A stretch of DNA of 24,248 bases from JANXXV01 sp038230275 (GTDB lineage: Bacteria; Acidobacteriota; Terriglobia; Bryobacterales; Bryobacteraceae): contig JBBRNO010000101.1 in the NCBI GenBank assembly GCA_038230275.1, forward strand, positions 1-24,248. Direction: 5' to 3'. The position numbers were made by a program, and so were the translations under genes. Of the stretch, positions 14,533 through 22,423 are shown one piece after another (the first letter of the stretch is position 1; every line of letters begins with the position of its first letter). Under the pieces are notes generated by a model that made no database searches, was not told the DNA's origin, and saw only the letters and a program-made list of their open reading frames with translations.

Positions 14533-14862
14533 ATGCTGGTTTGGATCAAGCTTCTGCATACCGCGGTCTGGATGTTCTTCGTGTTGTGCATTGTTGGCGT
14601 GCCCATCGCTGCGATGCTGCGCGAGTTTCGCTGGGCTGCTGCGTTTGCAGGGCTGGTGCTGGTGGAATGCGCGGTGCTTGCCCTGAACCGCTGGAGCTGC
14701 CCGCTAACAGCGCTGGCGGCACGCTACACGGACGAACGAAGCGCGAATTTCGACATCTATCTGCCGGTATGGCTGGCGCGTCGAAACAAAGAGATTTTCG
14801 GAACAATCTTTCTGATTGGCGGTTCCATCGCAGTGTGGCAGTGGCTTGTAGCATCAAGGTAA
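14533..14862 (+). CDS. Small integral membrane protein, unknown function
   Basis: I do not assign a named family. The 109-residue protein has three predicted membrane segments (about 7-28, 35-51 and 87-105). Between the last two lies a conserved-looking hydrophilic stretch, LNRWSCPLTALAARYTDERS, followed by NFDIYLPVWLARRNKEIFGT. The RWSCPLT motif resembles that of DUF2784-type membrane proteins, and I recall similar acidobacterial hypotheticals, unchecked. It begins 6 nt after the binding-lipoprotein stop and ends 9 nt before xseB, so it is probably co-transcribed. Confidence 0.75.
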   Translation: MLVWIKLLHTAVWMFFVLCIVGVPIAAMLREFRWAAAFAGLVLVECAVLALNRWSCPLTALAARYTDERSANFDIYLPVWLARRNKEIFGTIFLIGGSIAVWQWLVASR

Positions 14863-14871
14863 ACTGTATGG

Positions 14872-15114
14872 ATGCCCGACCCTGAAAAACCCGTGGCCAC
14901 CTTTGAAGCCGGGCTGCAAGAGCTGGAATTAGTGGTGAAGCAACTGGAGAGCGGCGAGCTTCCGCTGGAGCGTGCGCTGGAACTGTTTGAGAAAGGAATG
15001 GAACTGAGCGACGCGTGCCGAAAGCAGTTGGAAGAGGCGGAAACGCGCGTGGAGATGTTGGTTAAGAAGAACGACAAGATCCAGGCCGAGCCGTTCAAAC
15101 CTGGCAAAGCATGA
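14872..15114 (+). CDS. xseB: Exodeoxyribonuclease VII small subunit
   Basis: XseB binds the large subunit XseA to degrade single-stranded DNA from both ends. The 80-residue product has the family core TFEAGLQELELVVKQLESGE and LPLERALELFEKGMELSDAC in two helices. The xseA gene is not in this window. ATG 14872 is used; another ATG at 14868 opens a 5-codon frame that stops at once. The stop codon overlaps the ispA start as ATGA. Confidence 0.95.
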   Translation: MPDPEKPVATFEAGLQELELVVKQLESGELPLERALELFEKGMELSDACRKQLEEAETRVEMLVKKNDKIQAEPFKPGKA

Positions 15115-15995
15115 CTCTTTCGGAATACCTGAGCCAGCAGCAGCGGACCATTGACGCGGCGTTAGAACGGTGGGTTCCAGCAGAATCCACACCACCAGTG
15201 AACATTCATCGGGCGATGCGCTACAGCTTATTCGCGGGCGGGAAGCGCGTGCGGCCGGTGCTCTGTATTGAGGGTGCGCTGGCAATCTCCAGCGAGACCG
15301 CAGGCGTGGAAAATGCGGCCTGTACGCTGGAATTGATCCATACGTATTCGTTGATTCACGACGATCTGCCGGCGCTGGATAACGACGATCTGCGGCGCGG
15401 CCGTCCGACTTGCCACAAAGTATTTGGCGAGGCCATGGCTATCCTGGCGGGGGATTCGCTGTTGACGCTGGCCTTTCAGGTGCTGGCGCAGCTACGCGGG
15501 ATTGACGATGGCCGGAAGATGCGGTTAGTGGAAGAGCTGGCGACTGCGTCCGGGACGGTTGGCGGCATGATCGGCGGCCAGGTTCATGACATCGAAGGCG
15601 AAGGCCGGCAGCCGACGCCGGAGTTGCTTGAATCCATTCATCGTGCCAAAACAGGCGCACTGCTGCGGGCCAGTGTACGCATGGGGGCAATCTACGCAGG
15701 CGCCGGCGATGAGGAATTAAGTGCGCTTTCCTGCTACGGCGAACATGTCGGACTGGCCTTTCAAATTGTCGATGACATTTTGGATGTCGAGCAGCCTTCC
15801 GAGGCGCTGGGCAAGACCGCGGGCAAGGATGCGCAGCAACAGAAGATCACCTTTCCAGCGGTGTACGGTATGGATCGATCGCGTGAAATGGCGGAGCAAG
15901 AGCGGCTGAAGGCGCACGACGCGCTGAAACTGTTTGGCGCGCCCGCCCGCCGTCTGCATGAGATTGCAGACATGATTGTCCAGCGCAAGACATGA
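15111..15995 (+). CDS. ispA: Farnesyl/geranylgeranyl diphosphate synthase
   Basis: This trans-prenyltransferase condenses isopentenyl diphosphate with allylic diphosphates to make C15 or C20 precursors for quinones and undecaprenyl diphosphate. The 294-residue protein has GGKRVRP (43-49), the first aspartate-rich motif DDLPALD (84-90, the four-spacer bacterial form) and the second DDILD (221-225) in AFQIVDDILDVE. It is coupled to xseB and tlyA by 4-nt ATGA overlaps on both sides. In many bacteria dxs sits between ispA and tlyA; here it does not. Product chain length cannot be fixed from sequence alone, although the bacterial FPP-type motif favours C15. Confidence 0.95.
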   Translation: MTLSEYLSQQQRTIDAALERWVPAESTPPVNIHRAMRYSLFAGGKRVRPVLCIEGALAISSETAGVENAACTLELIHTYSLIHDDLPALDNDDLRRGRPTCHKVFGEAMAILAGDSLLTLAFQVLAQLRGIDDGRKMRLVEELATASGTVGGMIGGQVHDIEGEGRQPTPELLESIHRAKTGALLRASVRMGAIYAGAGDEELSALSCYGEHVGLAFQIVDDILDVEQPSEALGKTAGKDAQQQKITFPAVYGMDRSREMAEQERLKAHDALKLFGAPARRLHEIADMIVQRKT

Positions 15996-16726
15996 AGTCA
16001 GCCGCCAAGATACGGATTGATCAATTGATCGTCGAGCTTGGACTTGCAGATTCCCGGCAAAAGGCACAGGCGCTGATTCTGGCTGGTGAAGTGATGGTGA
16101 ACGGACAGCGAGCCGGCAAGGCAGGGCAAACGGTTGCGGCTGATTCCGCGGTTTCGGTTGGCCAGGCGGCGGCGTTTGTCGGACGCGGCGGTTTGAAGAT
16201 GAAATCCGCGATAGAACATTTCCATATCGATGTGAAAGGTAAGGTCTGTCTGGACGTGGGTTCTTCCACCGGTGGATTCACCGATTGCCTGCTGCAGCAC
16301 GGCGCGCTGCGGGTGCATGCGGTGGACGTGGGAACCAATCAGCTGGATTGGAAACTGCGCAGCGATCCGCGTGTTGTGGTTCATGAGCAATTGAACGCAC
16401 GCTATTTGAAACGGGAAGACATTGGCGAGCTGTGCAGTGTTGCCGTGTGCGATGTCAGCTTTATCTCGGTGATGCTGATTCTTCCCGCGATGGTTCCGCT
16501 GCTGCATGAGAATGCGGAAATGGTTATACTCGTCAAACCGCAGTTTGAGGTGGGAAAGGGTGAGGTGGGAAAGGGCGGTATCGTTCGCGATGCGGAACTG
16601 CACGTCGCGGTTTGCCGGAAGATAGAGTCTGCCGTACGGGAATTAGGTTTTCAGACAGCCATCATCGACAGCCCGATTCTGGGCGCGGAAGGGAATCGGG
16701 AATTTCTCCTGCATGCAAGCCACTGA
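15992..16726 (+). CDS. tlyA: TlyA-family rRNA 2'-O-methyltransferase (S4 plus FtsJ domains)
   Basis: TlyA methylates cytidine 2'-O positions in 16S and/or 23S rRNA and, in mycobacteria, determines capreomycin sensitivity. The 244-residue protein has an N-terminal S4 RNA-binding domain (IRIDQLIVELGLADSRQKAQ to about 64) and an FtsJ-like methyltransferase with the SAM loop DVGSSTGGFTD (88-98). The catalytic tetrad is K69, D154 (CDVSF), K182 (VKPQFE) and E237 (EGNREF). Length is normal; a short form is type II-like only if the N-terminus is extended, which cannot be judged here. It overlaps nadK by 14 nt. Confidence 0.94.
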   Translation: MKSAAKIRIDQLIVELGLADSRQKAQALILAGEVMVNGQRAGKAGQTVAADSAVSVGQAAAFVGRGGLKMKSAIEHFHIDVKGKVCLDVGSSTGGFTDCLLQHGALRVHAVDVGTNQLDWKLRSDPRVVVHEQLNARYLKREDIGELCSVAVCDVSFISVMLILPAMVPLLHENAEMVILVKPQFEVGKGEVGKGGIVRDAELHVAVCRKIESAVRELGFQTAIIDSPILGAEGNREFLLHASH

Positions 16727-17585
16727 GTTCGTCGGTAACGTCGGAATCATTTCAAAGCCGGGCGTACAACAAGCGTACGCGCTGGTGCCCAAGATTCTCG
16801 ACTTTTTGCAACAGCGCGGCATCGCCGTGCGCTATGATTATCAAACCGCTACGTATGCGGGACGCAGCGACGGCCATTCGCGCGAACTGGTCCCCGATGA
16901 AAGCGAACTCATCGTTGTTCTGGGTGGGGATGGCACGCTTCTTTCAGCAGCGCGCGCCATTGCCGGCCGTCAAATCCCGTTATTTGCCGTGAATCTGGGC
17001 GGCCTTGGTTTTCTTACCGCCATAACCGTTGAAAATGTGTTTCCTGAATTGGAGCGCGCCTTCCGAGGGGAGCATCGCATTGGCCAGCGGCGCATGCTGC
17101 ATTGCGAATTGTGGCGCGAACACCGCTTGGTGGCCGAATACGAAGCATTGAACGATGTAGTGGTGAACAAGGCCGCTCTAGCTCGTATGATCGATCTGGA
17201 TACGCATGTTGACAAGCATTTCGTTTGCACTTTCAAGGCGGACGGTTTGATTGTGGCCACGCCCACTGGATCCACGGCGTATTCGCTATCGGCGGGCGGA
17301 CCGATTGTGTTTCCCACGGTGGCGGCGCTTTGCATTACACCGATTTGCCCGCATATGCTGAGTAACCGGCCGGTGATTGTGCCCGATGAAAGCGAGATTC
17401 AAATCGTGTCGCTGGCGGACAATGAATCTGCTTATCTGACGGTAGACGGGCAGGTGGGTGAGCCGCTGATGCGGGACGATGTGGTGCTTTGCAAGCGATC
17501 CGAGCGGTCACTGTATCTGATCCGGCCGCCGACGATGATGTTCTTTGACGTGCTGCGCGAGAAATTAAAATGGGGAGCGAGATGA
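16713..17585 (+). CDS. nadK: NAD kinase
   Basis: NadK phosphorylates NAD to NADP. The 290-residue protein has the GGDGT motif (71-75), NLGGLGFLT, the NDVVVNK substrate-binding site, KADGLIVATPTGSTAYSLSA and the CPHMLSNRPVIVP block, all canonical. It starts within the 3' end of tlyA (14-nt overlap) and its stop overlaps the symporter start as ATGA. The tlyA-nadK pair is common in bacteria. Confidence 0.96.
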   Translation: MQATEFVGNVGIISKPGVQQAYALVPKILDFLQQRGIAVRYDYQTATYAGRSDGHSRELVPDESELIVVLGGDGTLLSAARAIAGRQIPLFAVNLGGLGFLTAITVENVFPELERAFRGEHRIGQRRMLHCELWREHRLVAEYEALNDVVVNKAALARMIDLDTHVDKHFVCTFKADGLIVATPTGSTAYSLSAGGPIVFPTVAALCITPICPHMLSNRPVIVPDESEIQIVSLADNESAYLTVDGQVGEPLMRDDVVLCKRSERSLYLIRPPTMMFFDVLREKLKWGAR

Positions 17586-18823
17586 AACGCCTGTCACTTA
17601 CCGCATGGATCTTTATCGCAATGGTGCTCGGCATCTTGTTGGGGATCAAAGCCCCGGGGATCGCGGTGCAGTTGGCGCCGGTTAGCAATATCTTCCTGCG
17701 GTTGATCAAGTCCATCATTGCGCCACTGTTGTTCGGCACGTTGGTGGCTGGCATTGCGGGAACGGGCAGTGTGAAGGCGATGGGGCGGATCGGCGCGAAG
17801 GCGATTCTGTATTTTGAAATTGCCACGACGATTGCGTTGTTTCTCGGCCTGGGAATGGTGAATCTGATTCGCCCCGGCGATGGACTGAAGATCGAACGGA
17901 CTACAGCGGAACTGAATGTGCCGAAGACGTCGATGAAGGTGGGGGACATTCTGGAACACACGTTTCCAACCAGCGTTTTCGATTCCATGGCGCGCGGCGA
18001 TGTGCTGCAGTTGGTGGTCTTCTGCTTCCTGTTCGGTACGGCTTGCGCGGCGGTGGGCGCGGCGGCCAGACCGGTGGTGCACTTCGCCGAATCGGTGGCG
18101 GAGGTGATGTTCACATACACAAAGTACGTGATGTATATGGCGCCGCTGGGGGTGGGCGCGGCCATTGCGGTCACGGTGGGCAGCAAGGGCATCGGCGTTT
18201 TGTTCAATCTGGGCAAGCTTGTCGCTACCCTCTATGGATCGCTATTGATTTTCGTCGTGTTCGTGTTGGGGGGTATCATCCTGATTACGCGAATTCCGCT
18301 GAAGCGCTTCATCGCAGCGGTACGGGAACCATGGGTCATCGCCTTCTCCACGGCATCCAGCGAAGCGGCGCTACCTTTGGCCATGAAGAACATGGAGAAC
18401 TTCGGAGTGCCGAAACATATTGTGGCATTCGTGATTCCGACCGGTTACAGTTTCAATTTGGATGGGACTACGATGTATCTGGCGCTGGCGTCGGTATTCA
18501 TCGCGCAGGCGGCCGGGGTACAGATGGGGCTTGGCCAGCAGTTGATTATGATGTTGACGCTAATGCTGACTAGCAAGGGCGTTGCCGCGGTGCCTCGCGC
18601 GTCATTGGTGATTCTGGCGGGAACACTCACCACCTTCAATTTGCCGCTGGAAGGCATTGCGGTGATTCTGGGTGTGGACGCGATTCTGGATATGGCCCGG
18701 ACGTCTGTGAATGTTTTGGGGAACTGTCTTGCGTGCGCGGTGGTTGCGCGGTGGGAAGGCTATTCGTTCAACGAAGACGGGAGACAGAGCGATGCCCTGT
18801 CTCCCCAGGAAGCTATACAGTAG
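17582..18823 (+). CDS. Dicarboxylate/amino acid:cation symporter (DAACS family)
   Basis: This 413-residue, eight-to-ten-segment membrane protein belongs to the GltP/DctA family of sodium- or proton-coupled glutamate, aspartate or C4-dicarboxylate importers. It shows the serine-rich re-entrant loop TASSEAALP, then IPTGYSFNLDGTTMY (with the NxDG sodium and substrate motif) and VLGVDAILDMARTSVNVLGN. I chose ATG 17582: it makes the same 4-nt ATGA overlap used elsewhere in this operon, and GGGAG lies about 6 nt upstream. ATG 17570, four codons earlier, is possible. Its 3' end overlaps the convergent aldolase gene by 11 nt. Confidence 0.93.
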   Translation: MKRLSLTAWIFIAMVLGILLGIKAPGIAVQLAPVSNIFLRLIKSIIAPLLFGTLVAGIAGTGSVKAMGRIGAKAILYFEIATTIALFLGLGMVNLIRPGDGLKIERTTAELNVPKTSMKVGDILEHTFPTSVFDSMARGDVLQLVVFCFLFGTACAAVGAAARPVVHFAESVAEVMFTYTKYVMYMAPLGVGAAIAVTVGSKGIGVLFNLGKLVATLYGSLLIFVVFVLGGIILITRIPLKRFIAAVREPWVIAFSTASSEAALPLAMKNMENFGVPKHIVAFVIPTGYSFNLDGTTMYLALASVFIAQAAGVQMGLGQQLIMMLTLMLTSKGVAAVPRASLVILAGTLTTFNLPLEGIAVILGVDAILDMARTSVNVLGNCLACAVVARWEGYSFNEDGRQSDALSPQEAIQ

Positions 18824-19826
18824 CGGCGGTAAGGCCTGCCTTCAGATACCACGGTTTGGCGGGCTTGATGGCTTCATTCACGGCGTTGATGTTCTTCACG
18901 CCCTGATCGCTGAGCCAATCTTCCAATGCTTGCACACCCTGCTTGGCGTACACCGGAATGGCTTCTTTCCAGGTGGCGCGTCCGCAGAGAACACCCGAAT
19001 AATCTGTGCCCGCTTCGGCGGCCATCCGCAGTTCCTCAACGAACTGTGCGTTGCCAACACCGGCGCTGAGATAGATGAAAGGCTTGGTGGCGATTTCCGC
19101 GGCTTCACGGAACAGGGCCTTGGCTTCTTCCTGCGTATAGGCTTTTTCGCCTTTGTACACCGAACTGCCTTCGACATAAACAGCGTTGATGGGCACTTCC
19201 ACCTTCAGCATGTCTACGTTGTACTGCGGTTTGGAAAATTCCCGCATCGCACCCATCACCACTTGCGGTTTGACTTTGGCGTACGCCAGCGCCTTCTCAT
19301 CCGCGCCTTTTGAATCGTAGCCGACGAATTCCAGGAAGAAGGGAATCTCGTAGTATTCGCACTCCGCGCCGATGCGCTCGACGAAAGCATGCTTGATATC
19401 GTTGATTTCCGCGCTGTCGAACGGGGTGTAATAGATCAGAATCTTCACTGCGTCGGCGCCCCAATCGACGATGCGCTTCGCGGAGACGTGGGGAAGCAGA
19501 TCAGGCAGGCGGCCAGGCTGTGTATTGTCATATCCCGTGGCTTCATAGGCTAGAAGCAGGCCGGCGTTCTTGCTGCGGGCCTTGGATGCCTCGAGGCCGA
19601 ATTCCGGGTCCAGCAGAATCGCGCTGGCGTGCGGTGTCAAAACTTTGGTCACCGCGGTCTTGAATTCGGCCATCATTTCCGGCGTCACGCTTTTCGCGTC
19701 GATGTCTTTAGCTGCGGCGATGGATTTTTGCAAACTGCCGCGCTGATCCATGGCGGCCGCGGCGATGACTCCGCGGTCATTGGCGAGTTGCTTCATGTGA
19801 CGCAGCTTGCCTGCGGAAAAGCTCAT
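18813..19826 (-). CDS. LacD-type tagatose-1,6-bisphosphate (class I) aldolase
   Basis: This 337-residue protein matches the LacD family of Schiff-base aldolases that split tagatose 1,6-bisphosphate, and several other hexose bisphosphates, to dihydroxyacetone phosphate and glyceraldehyde 3-phosphate. Visible family blocks are VIAAAAMDQRGSL, LLLAYEATGYD, DAVKILIYYTPF, PFFLEFV (E166) and DMLKVEVP, where K208 is likely the Schiff-base lysine by offset from Streptococcus LacD K205. No other tagatose-pathway gene is nearby. It may act as a glycolytic aldolase. Start ATG 19826 has AAGGAG 10 nt upstream; the frame stays open far upstream, but that part is antisense to ribF. Confidence 0.9.
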   Translation of the reverse strand: MSFSAGKLRHMKQLANDRGVIAAAAMDQRGSLQKSIAAAKDIDAKSVTPEMMAEFKTAVTKVLTPHASAILLDPEFGLEASKARSKNAGLLLAYEATGYDNTQPGRLPDLLPHVSAKRIVDWGADAVKILIYYTPFDSAEINDIKHAFVERIGAECEYYEIPFFLEFVGYDSKGADEKALAYAKVKPQVVMGAMREFSKPQYNVDMLKVEVPINAVYVEGSSVYKGEKAYTQEEAKALFREAAEIATKPFIYLSAGVGNAQFVEELRMAAEAGTDYSGVLCGRATWKEAIPVYAKQGVQALEDWLSDQGVKNINAVNEAIKPAKPWYLKAGLTAATV

Positions 19827-19836
19827 TGATTTGTAA

Positions 19837-19842
19837 CTCCTT
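19837..19842 (-). promoter_or_regulatory. Shine-Dalgarno deciding the LacD-type aldolase start
   Basis: AAGGAG on the minus strand lies 10 nt before ATG 19826. It excludes the long upstream extension of this frame as the true N-terminus. Confidence 0.65.
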
Positions 19843-19858
19843 GACGGTGAATTTCTAT

Positions 19859-20806
19859 TCAGTATAGTCTGGCGGTGCGGCGGAAGTAAGCTTTCGCGCG
19901 GGCCACGTCTTTGAAAATTTGAGTCTTCAACGCTTCCGGCGAATCGAATTTGCGCTCTTCGCGGACGCGGCGCAGGAACTCCACTTGTATACGCTGCGGC
20001 GTATCGCCTTCCAGCGGAGCCAGCAGGAAGGTTTCCACGGTAAGGTGGTCGCCGCTGAAGGTAGGCCGATAGCCCACGTTGGTAATCGAAGGCCACTTGC
20101 GCGCGGTGCCCAGATCGGTAGTTCGTGTGATGTAGACGCCCACCGCGGGAAGAATCTCCGACTTGGTGTTGAGGTTCAAAGTAGGCACGGTTTGCTTTGA
20201 TCCCACGCCGTGGCCGTGCACAATTTCTCCCTCTACCGCGTAGGGCCGGCCCAGCAGCCGGCACGCCTTGGAGACCGCGCCTCGGTCGACGAGCTTTCGC
20301 ACTTCGCTACTCGAAACCAGGCGTCCGCGCATCTCCACGCCGCCGATGATTTCCGTGGTGTATCCGTATTCAATACCCAGCTGTTGAAGCAGGTGCGTAT
20401 CTCCGCAAGCCTTGTTGCCGAAGCGAAAATTGTCGCCGACCATTACGGCTTTGGCGTGCAGCCGCTCCACCAGAATCCGCCGGACAAAATCGAGAGCCGT
20501 CAATTGAGAGAATGCGACGTCGAAGGGTAGGACGAACACCTGCTGGATGCCCTCTTTTCGCAGCAGGCCGAGGCGTTGTTCCAGAGTGGATAGCAGGCGC
20601 GGGGCACGAGCCGGCGCGACGATTTTTGTTGGATGAGGGTCGAACGTCAGTACGGAGGGAATCAAGTGGCGTTCCGCCGATAATTCCACGACACGCCGTA
20701 GAATCCGCCGGTGTCCTTCGTGCACCCCGTCAAAGTTGCCGATGGTCAGAGCGCATTCAGGGGCGTCCGATTCGATTTCCGCAAGACTACGGTAGATACG
20801 AAACAT
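19859..20806 (-). CDS. ribF: Bifunctional riboflavin kinase / FAD synthetase
   Basis: RibF makes FMN and FAD from riboflavin. The 315-residue protein has an N-terminal nucleotidyltransferase domain with GNFDGVHEGH (H29-x-x-H32), VLTFDPHPTKI and VGDNFRFGNKACGD, and a C-terminal riboflavin kinase domain with GRPYAVEGEIVHGHGVG, TVPTLNL and GVYIT. The length is typical. It starts immediately after the TAG of the PhnP-like gene (TAGATG, no gap), so it is probably translated by coupling. The aldolase gene follows after 32 nt. Confidence 0.96.
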   Translation of the reverse strand: MFRIYRSLAEIESDAPECALTIGNFDGVHEGHRRILRRVVELSAERHLIPSVLTFDPHPTKIVAPARAPRLLSTLEQRLGLLRKEGIQQVFVLPFDVAFSQLTALDFVRRILVERLHAKAVMVGDNFRFGNKACGDTHLLQQLGIEYGYTTEIIGGVEMRGRLVSSSEVRKLVDRGAVSKACRLLGRPYAVEGEIVHGHGVGSKQTVPTLNLNTKSEILPAVGVYITRTTDLGTARKWPSITNVGYRPTFSGDHLTVETFLLAPLEGDTPQRIQVEFLRRVREERKFDSPEALKTQIFKDVARAKAYFRRTARLY

Positions 20807-21592
20807 CTACGGCATTTCTCCGACGGTGATGTCGAGCCCGTCGTAGGCCAAACGCACATTGGGAGGCAGTTGGCTCTCCGCCCGCTTATGTTGCAGGTCG
20901 TGACAAATATGGGTGAAATAGGCGCGGCGTGGAGCGAGCATTTCTACATATTCCAGCGATCGTTCCACGGTGGAATGCGTGGGGTGCGGCTTGTATCGCA
21001 ACGCGTCCAGAAACAGGACATCCAGCCCGCGCAACAGCTTCAGAGAAGTTTCTGGAATTTCGCTGTGGTCGGTTAAGTAGGCAGCATCACCGAAGCGGAA
21101 TCCGTAGATGGTGGCTTTGCCGTGGATTACGGGGATGGGCGTGAATCGCAAACCGAATAGGTCGAACGGTTCACCCGTGAGGACGGTAGCATCCAGCTTT
21201 GGAAGCGCCGTGGCTGCGCCCACGTTATCGCGAAAGATATAGCGGAAACTGGTTTTGATGGCTTCGAGAGTATCTTCAGCGGCGAAGATGGGAATGACTT
21301 CCCGTTGTTTGAAGTTGAACGGCCGGACGTCGTCCAGTCCCATAATGTGATCGGCGTGCGAATGGGTGAAGAGGATCGCATCCAAGCGTTCGATCTTGGC
21401 ACGTAGCGCTTGTTGCCGGAAGTCTGGCGTGGTGTCTATCAGCACGCCGCGCCCGTCATAGCGAACCAGAATGGAGGGCCGCAGCCGCTTGTCGCGCGAA
21501 TCGTCCGACGTGCAGACCTTGCAATCGCAGCCGATGGTGGGTACGCCCACACTGGTCCCTGACCCCAAGACTGTGATATGCAGTCCGGACAT
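20807..21592 (-). CDS. PhnP-like metallo-beta-lactamase-fold hydrolase
   Basis: This 261-residue protein has the metallo-beta-lactamase fold of the Lactamase_B_2/PhnP group. It has VLGSGTSVGVPTIGC at the N-terminus with C22, C24 and C27 (a PhnP-type zinc site), the THSHADH metal motif (76-82), YLTDHSE and the late HPTHST and FTHICHD histidines. PhnP itself cleaves cyclic phosphodiesters in phosphonate breakdown, but no phn genes are here, so a general phosphodiesterase or lipoate/cofactor-linked role is equally possible. It is flanked by zero-gap TAGATG junctions on both sides, with DUF1844 upstream and ribF downstream. Confidence 0.9.
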   Translation of the reverse strand: MSGLHITVLGSGTSVGVPTIGCDCKVCTSDDSRDKRLRPSILVRYDGRGVLIDTTPDFRQQALRAKIERLDAILFTHSHADHIMGLDDVRPFNFKQREVIPIFAAEDTLEAIKTSFRYIFRDNVGAATALPKLDATVLTGEPFDLFGLRFTPIPVIHGKATIYGFRFGDAAYLTDHSEIPETSLKLLRGLDVLFLDALRYKPHPTHSTVERSLEYVEMLAPRRAYFTHICHDLQHKRAESQLPPNVRLAYDGLDITVGEMP

Positions 21593-21895
21593 CTACTGCT
21601 TGTTGCTCGCTTCCATCACCTGCACATAGCGGAAGCGCAGTTCCGTTAGTGAGTTCTCAATCAAGCGCTGTTCGTCGAAGGATAAATTCCCTCTGGTTTT
21701 TTCCTGAAACATCGCCAGCAGATCGATGGAGTGGCGGGCAACGCGGAAGTCGGGTTTGGGCCGGTCCGCCTCATCGCCGTAATGCACCAAGCCAAGATGC
21801 AACTCGGCCTGCATCTTCATGGAGAGTACGAAGAACTCAAAAGTGGCTGGTGGAAGGGGTTGCTCGTTTTCAGTTTCAGTTTCGGATTCGCTCAT
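21593..21895 (-). CDS. DUF1844 protein
   Basis: This 100-residue acidic protein has the DUF1844 core: FEFFVLSMKMQAELHLGL, ARHSIDLLAMFQEKTRGNLS and a C-terminal helix with ENSLTELRFRYVQVM. No function is established for this family. It is found in Acidobacteria, Deltaproteobacteria and planctomycetes among others. No signal peptide is seen; a Glu/Thr-rich N-terminus precedes the core. It lies 3 nt after the GNAT stop and directly abuts the hydrolase gene. Confidence 0.9.
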   Translation of the reverse strand: MSESETETENEQPLPPATFEFFVLSMKMQAELHLGLVHYGDEADRPKPDFRVARHSIDLLAMFQEKTRGNLSFDEQRLIENSLTELRFRYVQVMEASNKQ

Positions 21896-21898
21896 CAG

Positions 21899-22369
21899 TT
21901 ATAGTTTACATTCCAGGAACAGTGCGCCGGGGACGGGGTTGTCGTAGTAAGGCTCGATGCGCTGAAACGCCAACGATTCGTACATTTGGATTGCCGCCGC
22001 CATGGATGGCAAAGTGTCCAGGCGGATTGTTGAATAACCGAGCAGCTTCGCCTTTGCCATAATTGCCAGCACCAGCATGCGGCCTGCTCCGTTTCCACGA
22101 TAGCCGGGGGAAAGGAAAAGCCGCTTCATCTCGCAGACTTGATTTTTCAGCGGCCGCAAGGCCACGCAGCCTCCGGCAAAGCCATCGAATTCCCCCAGTA
22201 ACAGGCAGCCGTCCGGTGGCGCATAGGCTCCGGGCAAGCCCGCTAATTCCTGGTCGAAGTTTTGAAAACACAAACTGATTCCCAGCGACTTCGCATAGGC
22301 GAGGAACAGCCGGTGCACCTCGGCCAGATCTTCCATCGATGTAGCTTCCCGTATTCGCAGAGATGCCAT
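21899..22369 (-). CDS. GNAT-family N-acetyltransferase
   Basis: This 156-residue protein has a single GNAT domain. The acetyl-CoA motif A is RGNGAGRMLV after MKRLFLSPGY, followed by IRLDTLPSMAAAIQMYESLAFQRIEPYYDNP, where the last part is motif B. The substrate is unknown; the LDTL...A.MYE.LGF-type ending is shared with many small-molecule acetyltransferases. It is first in a minus-strand run with DUF1844, the PhnP-like hydrolase, ribF and the aldolase. It is divergent from mazG across 54 nt. The Shine-Dalgarno is weak. Confidence 0.88.
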   Translation of the reverse strand: MASLRIREATSMEDLAEVHRLFLAYAKSLGISLCFQNFDQELAGLPGAYAPPDGCLLLGEFDGFAGGCVALRPLKNQVCEMKRLFLSPGYRGNGAGRMLVLAIMAKAKLLGYSTIRLDTLPSMAAAIQMYESLAFQRIEPYYDNPVPGALFLECKL

Positions 22370-22423
22370 TTCTGCCTATGTTACTCTGAAAAATCAAAGT
22401 GTTACGCCTTCCAAACCTTTCCG

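Noticed and set aside
16547..16576. 15-bp tandem direct repeat in tlyA (GAGGTGGGAAAGGGY twice)
   Set aside because: It looks like a duplication but lies in the family motif FE-x-G-x4-GKGG, whose length is normal here, so no insertion has occurred.
16713..16726. Overlap of tlyA and nadK as a possible fusion or frameshift
   Set aside because: Both proteins are complete with their own termini and motifs; the 14-nt overlap fits the compact style of the operon.
19827..20264. Upstream extension of the LacD-type aldolase
   Set aside because: The frame is open but Arg-rich and antisense-like relative to ribF. The Shine-Dalgarno at 19842-19837 supports ATG 19826.
22262..22423. Upstream extension of mazG
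   Set aside because: It overlaps the divergent GNAT gene and shows no MazG similarity; family homology starts at ATG 22424.
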